Shown piece by piece: positions 50,781 through 60,403 of a stretch of 64,000 nt of DNA. Under the pieces are notes generated by a model, which was given only the letters and a program-made list of their open reading frames with translations, was not told the origin of the DNA and did not search any database. Origin of the DNA: Macrophomina tecta. Taxonomy: Eukaryota; Ascomycota; Dothideomycetes; Botryosphaeriales; Botryosphaeriaceae. The position numbers and the translations under genes were made by a program. How positions within the stretch are numbered: the first letter of the stretch is position 1; each line of letters opens with the position of its first letter. The stretch covers positions 1 through 64,000 of the forward strand of contig JAKSGN010000002.1 in NCBI GenBank assembly GCA_024180945.1, given 5' to 3'.

Positions 50781-51558
50781 TATTATAAATCCTAGAGAAT
50801 AAGGACTTTATAACCCTACGGGTAGAAGGCCCGTATAGAAAAAAATACTATAGAAGCTAGAAACCTATAAAAATAGTAGAGCCGTACTACTAGCACGCCC
50901 GTACGGGAAAACCAGCTATAAAAAAAAACGGCGCGTACGGGCCTAGATAAGATAGTAATAAAAGCCCGTACGAGAGCGACGCCCACGCGGTATAGTAAGA
51001 CTACGGGAATATAGGCTAGGTAAACTCCCGTAGGAAAAGAACGCCTATAAGAAAGAAGTTACAAATTCTAAAAACTAGCTTTAAGCTAAGAGAAACGGAC
51101 GGGAGAAAGTTAAATAACTTATACGGTCTAAGAAACGATAGTCTAGCGGTAGAATACTTTCTTAACTAATATAGAAGTCGGATTCTAGAAAATAGGCTTT
51201 AGCGCCCGAGTTACGTAGGACCTATAGGACCTATCTAGATTAACCTAATCTAAGATTAATAATCTAATACTATTAATCTAGCTGCTTTAATCTAGCTATA
51301 TCGATCTAGATTACTATAATTTTTCTATAGTATATAGACACGCTTATTAGATAGTACTTTAACCTTCGTAGTTAACTTAAAGTTCTAATATAATACTATT
51401 AGAGGTAATAAGCCTAACGCATATCGCGTACCGATATATTACGTAATTACTACTATCGTTCTAATTTTTTACCCTTCTCTTATTCTTTAAGATAAACCCT
51501 TTAGCTACCTAATCCTACTAGGCGATTTTAAAGCCTAGCAAAAGAGGCCGCCGTTATA
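50781..51558 (+). repeat. F3 3' LTR
   Basis: 778 bp, directly after the polypurine tract aagaggggggatag, from tattataaatcc to gccgttata. Confidence 0.94.
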
Positions 51559-51563
51559 GCTAT

Positions 51564-53740
51564 TTAGTAATTAACGTATTAGGTAAATTCGTTACTGTAC
51601 GCTAAAGTTAAGTAACTAGGACTTTATAGTTTATTTCTACTACGAATTATACTTTATAGAGCTAATAGCGAAACCGCTTTAGTTTATATATAAGTACTTT
51701 ATATTTTAGCTTACCGCTATTATACTTTTTCTTAGCTAAGGACTAGACCCTAAACTTAAACTATATAGGGTATTTTTTTCTATTATAGTCTATCTAAGCT
51801 AAATATGCGCCCTATCTATACTTTAAGGCATCTATCTATATTATAATTTTACTATAGCCTTCTTTATAATTAATTAATATTAGAGAAGAAAAGAAAGTAA
51901 TAGCCGCTTTAAGCTTATCTATAGCTTTTTAGTACTTATTTATCTATTTAAAGACGACGTTCTTCTTAAGAAAATTATATAATAGTTAGATACTTATACC
52001 GTAATAAAATATCTATACTTAATAGTAATTATAGAGTCTAAGAAATTTATATACTTCTCATTAATTCTAATAAGATAGCTAGTTTAAGATCTTTTTAATC
52101 TTTTTTAGATTAGAATACCTTCTATTAGCGTTATATATATAGTCTAGAATAGCTATATCTTTTTAGTAGAAGTATATCTTCTTTACTAAGATTATATAGC
52201 CCGCTCTCTCTATATTATAAAGTATAGTATTAAGGTTCTAGATATATTTAACTATAAACCTTTATAAACTAGGTTTAATTTCTTTATTTTTATAGTTAAA
52301 TTATAGTTTATTAACTATAATATTATTAATATAGTTCCAAGTTTTTTATAGAATATAGTCTTTAAAGATAAATATAATAGTACGCTAGAACTATACTATC
52401 GAGTTAGTTACTTTCTATAAAATAGTTATATAACGTAAAAGACTAATTAGAGTATTAAAAGTTATTAAATCTTAGCTTTTCTTCGCTAGAGGTATCTAGT
52501 TATATTTTAAAAAAAAGTTTAAAAGACTAAGTATCTTCTTTTTAGAGAAGTACTCTACGAATTCGTTAGTATTTAAAGAGGGGTATATATCTCTAATTAT
52601 TACTTAGTTAATATTATGCCGTTACTCTTTCTAGGGGAGGTCTAGTATATTATTAGATAGCGTAGGCTTTCGAGGGGCTATAGCGGTAGATAGAAGAGAA
52701 TCGTACATAATATAGAGGTAAGAATTAATTAATAAGTTAACTATAAGGGTTCTATCTACTATAAACGAGTATAGCCTATATATATAGAGTATTTAGTTAG
52801 ATTACGGTAGATTACTAGCTAGCTTACTATAATCTAGTAAGCCGAGTAATCTATAGTTAGTACGCTAGGTAATAGCTTTACCTTCTACCCTTTAGAGTAT
52901 AATTCGGACTAAGAATTTCCTACTCTAAGAAATTAGAGCCTTTTTTTAAAAAGTAGAGCTATTTTTTCTCCGTCTCCTCTAGCTAGTATTATAATAGTTA
53001 ATATTAACTATAGAATTAATTAGGTAGTACTTTCTATTCTTCTTCTTTACTAAGAAGAAGAAGTTTTAGTATAAAGAGTTACTATACTTTAGAACTTTTT
53101 TCTTTAGTCTATTTTTTAGTATTATAATAACTTTCTTCTAAAAAGCTCTTAGGACTTAAATTTTCTTTACTTACTATAGTTTATGCGAAATAGTTTTAAT
53201 TATAGTAGATAGTATAATTCTACTACTAATTTCTTTTTTTTCTTTAAAGGTTTAGAATAATATCTACTTATAGTTAAAGAGTATCTTAATTAATAGCTCT
53301 TTTTCTTACTTAGTTACTATATTACTAATATTTAGTTCTTTAATCTACTCTAGGGTTAGGCGAGTTTTTCTTACTAGTTTACTAAACTTCTTAGTAACTA
53401 GGTAATTATAGGGACCGTCTAATAGCCTAGCTAAAATAGTTTATTCCCGTTTAATAGCCTCTTATTTTTAAAGCTAATTTATCTCGGGTATACTTTTATC
53501 TAAATTAGAATTACTTATTAGTTATACTTTATTAGCTTTTCTTTTATATATTATACTTACTTATTTTTTCTAGTTTTTCTAGAGAATTAACCTTTTTTTT
53601 AGTTTCTTAAACTTTCTATACTAAAATAAATCATTCGCAATAGATAAATTATTAAAATAAATTAAGATAAAGAGAGATAAAGAAAAATTATTATATATCT
53701 ATACGCGCTACTTACTATTCTTATTTACGGGAGAATATAT
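51564..53740 (-). pseudogene. G2 RT and RNase H (degenerate)
   Basis: Minus-strand reading gives a Ty3/Gypsy RT. Upstream is a Leu-Asp-Gly-Pro-Tyr motif near 53420. The RT core near 52640-52330 has Ile-x-Asp-Ile-Tyr-Pro-Ser (IRDAGxPP position), Asn-Phe-Phe (DFFSGYDQ), Leu-Leu-Arg-Tyr and a Tyr-Ile-Asn-Asn in place of YLDD. RNase H follows near 51960-51570, with an Ile-Asn-Val-Asp-Gly catalytic region and the Lys-Phe-Arg-x-Trp-Leu block. Cut by F3 inside the RNase H C-terminus. RIP stops throughout. Confidence 0.78.
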
Positions 53741-53764
53741 AAGGTTTAGCGTATTCTTAGTAGA

Positions 53765-53835
53765 AGACTTATATCTAACTAGATATAAGTCTCTAAGTAT
53801 ACAAATTAAGAACTTATATCTAGTTAGATATAAGT
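53765..53835. repeat. Hairpin pair H3 at the G2 gag-pol boundary
   Basis: Near-palindromes 53765-53792 and core 53812-53835 (acttatatctaRttagatat type), about 20 bases apart. They lie between the end of the gag-side coding region (right) and the start of the RT-side coding region (left). On either strand the repeat can read Asp-Leu-Tyr-Leu-x-Arg-Tyr-Lys. Confidence 0.85.
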
Positions 53836-53849
53836 CTTTTAGTATCTTA

Positions 53850-56787
53850 GTATCTTTCTTTTAGTTTACCTTAACTAACTCTTCTAGAGGGTCTTTATCT
53901 TTATTTTCTATACGTACTAGTATAAAATACTACATCTATAACTTTATATTACCGTTTTTTTCTAGGACTTTATTCTTTACTAAGGTTACTACGTAGGCCC
54001 AGACTTTTATATATTTAGTTCTACTTAGTCTTTTAGATACTTTTTATTATTCTCGTCGTCTACTTCTTTAATTCTTAGCTAAATATTAATCTTTTAGTAG
54101 CCTAGCGATTTATTACGCTAACTTATATAGAAGGTAATCTTTACCTTATTTAGTATCGAATATATCTAATATAAAACTCTTTTATTAGTCTAATACTATA
54201 GCCTAAAGCTAGCGAACTATATCTATAGAGTACTAATAATAGTATTAATACTACTATACTCTAGTATAAAGAAGATAACTAGAAAGTTTAACGATCTAAG
54301 CTATAGATAAATAAATAAAATAAACCTAATAAAGTCTACCGCTAGACCTATAATAGATATAATCTTATAGGTTTTAATTCTTTTTAGTAGAATTTCTACG
54401 AAGAGGCTATATTTCTTAGCTATACTTCTAAAAATTATATTTACCTCTAATCTAGTATTAAAGAGAATATTAATTATTTAATTTATATATAGGCCTACTA
54501 ATTCTTTACTAATAGAGTATATCTTTGTAGTTAGTACCCGGCCTATTATATTATATAAGTTATAGGCTTCTAAGCTACTTATTCTTTCTAGGCTTATTAT
54601 TAAGTTTACGGTTATTAATTATAATATCGCTACTTTTTATAGCTCTATTTTTTAGAAGTATAGCTAGGCTACTCTTATTAGTTACGTCTAGCGTATTGCT
54701 TTATGCCTAGAGCTTTAAGCTTTCTTTATCGCGTTATATATCTTATTCTATTCGGCGTATACCCGAAAGAGCTTTTTATATAGCTCTATTATCTTAAGTA
54801 GTCTTTACGTAGCTAGACTAATAATTAATTTAATATCTTCTAGCTAGTTCTCTATAGCGAATAAGGTCTATAATTTTTTTAAACTCGTTCTACGGCCCTC
54901 AGGTGTATACTAATTATATAGAGACTTTATAGTAGTACTTAGCTCGCCTTATATAGGATTCTCTACTTTCTTTACTTATTTTTCTAGTATTCTTTCTATC
55001 TTATTATTATTAATTTTCTAAATACGCCCGGGCCTAAACTCTTTAATAGTATCTAGGTACTTCTTTCTAATATCTTTATTTAGTATCTAGGTACTTCTTT
55101 CTAATATCTTTATTTAGTATCAGTCTCTTTTTCTTACTAGCGTAGTTTAGCTATTCTTATATTACCTGTACTAGATTCTTATTAAAATCTAGATTAAAAA
55201 TATCTTACGCGTTAGTCTAGAGTTCGAAGTTTTTTATATCTAACTTATTATCTATCTAGAAGTAGTTAGTATCTAGAATACTCTTAATTATTATAGATTT
55301 TTTATTCTTCTTAGAATAATCTTCTTTCGTTACTTTAGCCTTAAGCGTTTAAAGTTTATTATCGTAATCTAAGGCTAACAGCCGATTCGTTAGACCGTAT
55401 ATTTATTTAAAAAAGAATTATTATTTATTATTTTAATACTAACGGCCTTAGTCTTAACTACGTACTATATTTATATACTTCTTTAGCTAATAGTATTTTT
55501 TCCTATATCTACCGTAATAATAGCTATTATTAGACGGCCCTAAGCTAAAGTTTTAGCTTTAAAAATTATCCCTATTTTCTCTAGGTGCATCAAATTAATT
55601 CTATAAGTAATTAGGTATAAGCTTAATTATAAAGCGCGCTCTTAATAGAACGTTATTATAAATTAAATAGTTTAGAGCTTCGTCTAGAATTTCTTTAGCT
55701 AAAGTAATTAAAAAGTACTTTCTTATACTAATTACTAGGTTCTTAAGTTACTTAGCTAGAGTATTAACTTTCTTATTAGTTAGTATTCTCGGGTTTAATA
55801 AAGTCTATTAAGGGGCCGTCTATTAATATAGTAGACTAGTCTAAATAATAGGCTTAGTCTTTTATATATTAGTATACTTTTTTTAGTTTTCTATACTTTT
55901 AAGTATTTTAAGTAGGGTAAGATTAACGTACTAGTTCTTTTTAAGAAGCTTTATATAAAATTCTTCTAATATAAGCTTCTCGTCTAGTTAAGTTCTAATT
56001 ATCTTATAGTTATAGGTATACGAGCCTTTTTAGTTAATTTAGTATTCTTTAAAAAGAAACGCTAATATTTCTTATAGTATTTTTTATAGAAATAACTTAG
56101 TCTACTCTTAAGAAGAAATCTTATCTTTCTCTAAGAGACTCTAGAAAATTATATAAAAGAAAACTAAGTACTATTATAGCTTTAATATAGTTTTTCTCTA
56201 CTCTTTCTAGTTCTTACGCTTTATATACTTATATAGTATTTTCTTATAGAATAATATTTCGCGTTTATTATAGTTCTAGTATTTATATAGTATAGATCTT
56301 TTTAAGGCCTTCTAATTACGGTCTTTAAACGTATATATCTTTTTAATAAACTCCATAATAAAGTTCTTATAGTAGTACGGTACGCGCTCTACTATTTTAC
56401 TCTTTAAGTAGCTATTATTATTAGTAAGATACTCGAAGTTCTTAAAGAACTTTAATACATTAGTTTTATTAAAGATAGGTATATTCCTTAAACTAGATAT
56501 TAGAAAAGCCTTACTATATTAAATACCCGTTAAGCTTTTCCTTAATAATTAACGAAGCTAGTTAAAAGTAAAAAAGATTTATTTATCTTCGCTTATTATA
56601 GTACTTATATACGGCGAAGTGGCTTAGTTATTCTAAAATACTACTACTATAGGCGGTATAGGGTTATCGCTTATCTTTATACTAGAGAAATCTATAGGGT
56701 CGCTTATTAATTAAGCTATTTAAAGAATAATAGATCGTTTTCTTAGATCTAGTAAATCTTTTAGTTTTAATAAATCCGAATTACTAC
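53850..56787 (-). pseudogene. G2 gag and following region (degenerate)
   Basis: Minus strand, left of the good pogo copy. Near 56500-56340 a fungal Gypsy gag motif is clear: Phe-x-Lys-Thr-Asn-Val, Phe-Phe-Lys-Asn-Phe and Val-Glu-Arg-Val-Pro-Tyr-Tyr, matching the gag block that ends in Val-Glu-x-Val-x-Asp-Tyr-Cys. The part towards 53850 should include the gag C-terminus and perhaps protease, but I see no clear DSG or zinc knuckle. The coding frame continues on the right of the pogo copy at 58648. Confidence 0.65.
55053..55120. repeat. Perfect 34-bp tandem duplication
   Basis: Two identical copies (55053-55086, 55087-55120) starting ctaggtacttctttctaata. The lack of any difference between them in a RIPed context suggests a duplication later than the mutations. 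It lies inside G2 gag-side coding sequence. Confidence 0.95.
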
Positions 56788-56789
56788 TA

Positions 56790-56839
56790 ACGTGGTTGAT
56801 AACCGAGCTGCGCATACAACCGAGCTGCGCACCCCACCA
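56790..56839 (+). repeat. Left terminal inverted repeat of the pogo copy
   Basis: 50 bp, identical to the complement of 58596-58645. It begins acgtggttgata and contains aaccgagctgcgca twice (56801-56814 and 56818-56831), three bases apart. These are likely binding sites for the transposase HTH domains (inference). Confidence 0.95.
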
Positions 56840-56902
56840 ATGCCGCGCGACTTTGCAGGCTAATATCTCAACACTACAACAAGCTATTGCAATGCAAAAA
56901 GT

Positions 56903-58564
56903 TTATTTAGAATTTTTAGATTCATTAGTATCTAGCTTGCAGGTACGCAAATTGTGTCCTAGCATACCGCGGCGCCCGCAGCGCCTTTGTTGTGTCGCAC
57001 CCCCATCCGTGCGCGCCCTCTTCGAAGACTCCCCACCCTCATCCCGCCCACCTACGTTGCTGGGAGCCATCAATTCAGCTGCCTCCTCTGCCGTCAACGA
57101 CCCTCCAGTCTGGATATACTTCCTCTTGCCTGATTTTCGCTTGGTTAGAGTCTTATTGGCCTCCCGCAAGTCAGTCATTTCGGCGCGCAACAACACCAGT
57201 TCGTGTGCCATCGCTATGGTGCCTTTTGTCAGCTGAACCACAGCTTCTTTCAAGGAACTTGGCGAAGAACCTGCAGGAGGCGGAATCTTATTAAGGACAA
57301 AGGCTGATTGGGAGTCTACTTCGTGAAGAGTGCGCGGTGTTTTGGGCTCCCAAGGGGTGGTCTCTAGGGCAGGTGGCGTTGGCGTACGAAGCTTCACATC
57401 AAGCTTGGATAGCACCGCGTCTGGGTCTAGTGGGACTAGCCCAGCGCCTCTAAAGCTTGCAAGGATGTTCTCCTTCTTAAAAACCCGGGCGTGAGCTGCC
57501 CTGAAGGCTGGGAGGAACTCGGTCTTAGAGATATGGGTGACGTGCCTGCGCGCCAAGGCCGAGATCTCATCACCGTACGCGCGCTTCAACGGCGAATAGC
57601 AACCCACATCAAGTGGCTGCAATAGGTGCGACGCGTGTGGGGGCATACAGAGAGCGATAATCCTGTTCTCCGTGCAGAGATCCTGGAAATCCTGCGAGTT
57701 GTGGCTCTCGTGACCGTCGATTATGAGCAGCCGGTGCGTGCCCACGGTACGCGACTTTGTATGCGCGTTAAAATGCTTCAACCACGCCACTCCTAGCTCG
57801 TTGGTCGTCCAGCCGTTCTCGGTGACTCCATTAGGCCAGTCTTTAGGCATGAGACCGTCCTAGTACCAGGTGGAGATGTGCTTCTTGCCTGCGAAGATGA
57901 TGAAGGGGGGGATCACAGAGCCGTCAGCGCAGATGCACTCAATCGCGGTGGTCCACTCGCGATCGCCTGGCTGCACCAGTTTCCCTTTGCCGCCGCGCTT
58001 TTCTGAGCCTGTAACCACGTACTGCGTCGAGATTACACCCATCATAAAGCCAGTCTCGTCAAAGTTGTAGCTGTCTTCATCCAGGATGCCGTACTTCGCC
58101 TTCATGTTGCGCACCAGCTCGAACCACTTGCCAATCACCTCTGGATCTTCGTTCAAGGCTCGCTGACGATCATAGGAACGTGTCATCCGAACCTTGAGCG
58201 CAGGCGATCGCTTAATGAGGTTATCCACCCAGCGCTTGCCTGTTGGCTTGCCACCCCGCTCTGCTAGCAACCTATCGGCCATTGCTCGCACAGCAAGCTT
58301 CGTAGGCGGAAACCCTCTTGAATCCTGGTCCAATATACGCTCAACTATCACTAGCTCCTCTTCCTTGCTGAGCTTTCGTCCGTTGGCCTCGCAATCGCGT
58401 CGGGGGGTCGCTCCACCACGTCGGCTGCGGAGCGTACTTGGGGGAACGGCGTAGAGGGCCGCAGCGCGTCGCTCGCTTAAAGACGCGTTTCGTTTACGAG
58501 ATTGTATAGCTAGCTTAATTCTCGCTTCGTTAGAAGATGTCAGGGTGTGGTGTTGTGGATGCAT
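56903..58564 (-). pseudogene. pogo/Fot1-like DDE transposase with one in-frame TAG
   Basis: 553 codons from the ATG at 58562-58564. An upstream TTG start at 58639 lies inside the terminal repeat and is less likely. Domains: an N-terminal Psq/CENP-B-type HTH (about residues 10-50), a Tc5/CENP-B-type HTH (about 65-135), then the DDE_1 nuclease. The DDE_1 catalytic positions are Asp169 (Phe-Asp-Glu-Thr-Gly), Asp283 (Ile-Asp-Gly-His) and Asp319 (Gln-Pro-Leu-Asp-Val-Gly). The C-terminus has a CCHC-like knuckle (Cys529...His537...Cys542) whose second Cys position is Arg. The frame is broken once, at codon 235, by TAG (complement of 57860-57862), between two in-frame halves (57863-58564 and 56903-57859). 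CAG to TAG is the RIP change. The enzyme would cut and paste the element; this copy is probably inactive unless the stop is read through. Confidence 0.93.
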
Positions 58565-58595
58565 CGCGTCTGAAGATCGGTAGGATGGATTTTGG

Positions 58596-58645
58596 TGGTG
58601 GGGTGCGCAGCTCGGTTGTATGCGCAGCTCGGTTATCAACCACGT
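58596..58645 (-). repeat. Right terminal inverted repeat of the pogo copy
   Basis: 50 bp, perfect complement of the left repeat, ending ggttatcaaccacgt before the TA target duplication. Confidence 0.95.
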
Positions 58646-59037
58646 TAACTATTATACGCCTACGAAAATAGTAGTCTAAAAACTTATATACTAATAAATA
58701 GAACTAAAATCTAAATCCTATTATTATTTCTAGTATAAGATAATAAAGTCTTTTTATAAAGCCTCTATCCGCACCCGAGTTATTAATAATAAGCTCGGTA
58801 AGGCCGTTCTTAGTAATATGAATTTTAACTCTAAAGGCGATAAACTATAGCTAGATAAAATACGCGGTCGCTACTCTATTATTTCTATATATCTTTATAG
58901 AACGCTTCTTATTCGCAATTATCTATAATAAAGTAGAACTATTCTTAAGATTTTTAAAAGAGCCGTAACCTAAGTCGCTTCTATACGGGGTAATACTCGG
59001 GCTATATCTCTTTAGGGTTAAACTAATTTTCTTAAGA

Positions 59038-59065
59038 AGACTTATATCTAGCTCGATATGAGTTT
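59038..59065. repeat. Single hairpin H4 in the G2 leader
   Basis: Near-palindrome of the same family as H1-H3 (agacttatatctagctcgat...), with two mismatching positions in the right arm. Confidence 0.75.
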
Positions 59066-59170
59066 TCTAGTTTTTAATACTAAATTCTTCTTATATCTTT
59101 ATATATTTCTAAGCTTTTTTTTTAAAGTACTTGCTACGAGCCTTTTAACTATCTAGTAGCTATATTAGCC

Positions 59171-59187
59171 CCCCGCGTTAGGCTCTA
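59171..59187 (-). other. Possible G2 primer-binding site
   Basis: Four bases after the 5' LTR on the minus strand the sequence reads tagagcctaacgcgggg. If the first codon-like TAG was TGG before RIP, it fits a tRNA 3'-end complement. The tRNA was not identified. Confidence 0.3.
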
Positions 59188-59191
59188 AAAT

Positions 59192-59716
59192 TATTAACGG
59201 AAGGAACGCTCTATAAAAAAATATCTAGTAAGCTAGAGAGTAGAGGCAGCTAAAACCGTATAAGAGATAAAAAGAAATAAAAGAAGAGTTTAAAATAACT
59301 CTATTATATAGTATCTTATAGGTGATTAAATAGAGTAATAAAACTAAAAGAATCTATTCTAAAAGAAAAAGAAGAATTATTACTTCTATATACTTTATAA
59401 GTGCGCCGCGAAGTAGTATTTAAATATTACCTATTAAACTTTCTTCTAATAAGAGTTATTCTACTTTATTCCGCACTAATAAATATTACCCGTTAAACTC
59501 TCTTCTAATAAGAATTATTCTATTTTATTTTGTACTAGTAAACGTTATTCGTTAGTTATACTTCTATAGCTATATTATAAAGTTTTCTTATAGTAGAGGG
59601 CGTTTCTTTAATTTACTAATTAAAGTCCTCTTCTTAAGCGGTCTATTAAAGCCCCGTTTTTTATATAAAAAGAACTACGCCTTGTCTTAACTAGCTTATC
59701 TATCTTATATCTTATA
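59192..59716 (-). repeat. G2 5' LTR (525 bp)
   Basis: Direct repeat of 26106-26630, from tattaacggaagg to atatcttata, including the 59-bp tandem units. The equal length of both copies fixes the element ends. Confidence 0.88.
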
Positions 59717-59720
59717 ATAA

Positions 59721-60100
59721 TAGTTATAACTTTAACTACTAAAGCTAAGCTTCTTATCTTATTAAAAGCCGCTAAGTAATACTTCTAGTAAAAATGCCTT
59801 TTTAGAGAAGTATAATTCGATCTAGGCTACTAAATTAAAATATAGTATAATAATACGTAAAGGCTTTAGCTTATATAAAAAAGTATTAGAAAGCTTAATA
59901 CTAAGCTATATTATATAGATATTTATTATTATTAGCTATACTAGAAAGTCTAAGTAGGTAATATTTATCTTTATTAAATACCTACGATAGTAATATTAGT
60001 AGACGGTCTTACTAAAGCCCTACCTCGCTAAAAGTACACTTATTTTATTACGGCTATTAGACTTTCCCTACTTTATAATTAGTATTTATTTATTTATATT
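59721..60100 (+). pseudogene. Copia1 RNase H, C-terminal part
   Basis: It continues 25232-26105 across G2. The Ser/Thr-Thr-x-Ala-Glu/Lys block of Copia RNase H is at about 59735. Towards the end Tyr-Ile-Pro-Thr and Asp-Gly-Leu-Thr-Lys-Ala-Leu (near 60000-60030) are typical of the Copia pol C-terminus. RIP stops. Confidence 0.85.
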
Positions 60101-60150
60101 ATTTCGTAAAATAAGGTATAATTCTTATAGCTTACTTAAGCTAATAAAGA

Positions 60151-60174
60151 ACTTATATTTAACTAAATATAAGT
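60151..60174. repeat. Single hairpin H5 after Copia1 pol
   Basis: Perfect 24-bp palindrome acttatatttaactaaatat..., of the same family as the G2 hairpins, about 80 bases after the Copia pol end. Confidence 0.8.
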
Positions 60175-60226
60175 CTTTTCTAATCTTTTAAGTATTTATA
60201 GTTATTACTTAAACGCTACTTATATA

Positions 60227-60274
60227 TTCTCTATACTATAAACTAGTAACACTACTAGTATATAGTATAGAGAA
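60227..60274. repeat. Long inverted repeat downstream of Copia1 pol
   Basis: Arms of 22 bp (60227-60248 and 60253-60274) with one mismatch and a 4-base loop. Arm starts ttctctatactata. Different sequence from H1-H5. Confidence 0.85.
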
Positions 60275-60403
60275 CATATTTTATTATTTTCTTTTATTTT
60301 AAAAATCAACCGCCTATTTTAAGCGAGTTTATAAGTTTAATACTTATCTAGTTATTATTTTACTCTTATTTCTTTTTATTACCTACTCCCCAAATAGATA
60401 GTA

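Larger units (their letters stand above)
43221..51558 (+). mobile_element. F3: Ty3/Gypsy chromovirus (Gyp-A), complete and least degenerate
   Basis: Plus-strand element of 8,338 bp, LTRs 43221-43997 (777 bp) and 50781-51558 (778 bp), perfect TSD gctat (43216-43220, 51559-51563), inserted in the G2 RNase H gene. It keeps more CA/TG than F1 or F2, its gag ATG and the RT box YLDD. The five parts are gag, pol in the -1 frame, antisense ORF, polypurine tract and LTRs. It is still full of TAG/TAA, so not autonomous. Confidence 0.96.
56790..58645 (-). mobile_element. pogo/Fot1-like DNA transposon, nearly unmutated copy
   Basis: 1,856-bp Tc1/mariner-superfamily (pogo branch) element flanked by TA (56788-56789, 58646-58647), with perfect 50-bp terminal inverted repeats. 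It codes for one transposase on the minus strand. CA and TG are frequent and the base composition is balanced, unlike everything around it, so it arrived after, or escaped, the RIP that hit the host G2 and its own sister copy at 40647. It sits inside G2 gag; its removal restores that frame. Confidence 0.97.
58648..59191 (-). pseudogene. G2 leader and gag start
   Basis: Minus strand, between the 5' LTR of G2 and the pogo copy. The frame next to pogo (Arg-Arg-Arg-Ile-Ile region) joins the gag frame at 56787 after removal of pogo and one TA. The gag start codon was not found. A single hairpin lies at 59038-59065. From there to the LTR it is non-coding leader. Confidence 0.5.
26106..59716 (-). 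mobile_element. G2: Ty3/Gypsy element of a second lineage, split by four insertions
   Basis: Two direct repeats of exactly 525 bp (26106-26630, 59192-59716) flank it inside the Copia1 RNase H gene. The flanks share only ataa (26102-26105, 59717-59720), so the TSD is 4 bp or mutated. Reading the minus strand from the right: leader and gag start, [pogo copy], gag, hairpin pair, RT-RNase H, [F3], RNase H end, [RIPed pogo copy], integrase, hairpin pair, unassigned coding region [split by F2], hairpin pair, 3' LTR. Without insertions the internal part is about 12.1 kb, long for a Gypsy element. The pol resembles the fungal Skippy-like group rather than Gyp-A. Either it has a third ORF or another element is hidden in 26631-30374. 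Confidence 0.82.

Noticed and set aside
56796..57294. Plus-strand ORFs 56796-57236 and 56992-57294
   Set aside because: They overlap the transposase gene on the opposite strand. The first uses a TTG start inside the terminal repeat and only mirrors the other end of the element.
57870..58454. Plus-strand ORFs 57870-58070 and 58194-58454
   Set aside because: Shadows of the minus-strand transposase; no motif of their own.
58564..58639. Transposase start at TTG 58639
   Set aside because: It lies within the terminal inverted repeat and gives the same first residues as the opposite end. The first ATG is at 58562-58564, before the HTH region.
26101..59724. A 5-bp TSD for G2
   Set aside because: tataa and ataat flank the 525-bp LTRs; only a 4-base ataa agrees, so a 5-bp duplication is not claimed.
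27026..60174. Hairpin repeats as a CRISPR-like array
   Set aside because: Only pairs or single copies, with unequal short gaps, scattered over 33 kb in eukaryotic-type retroelements.
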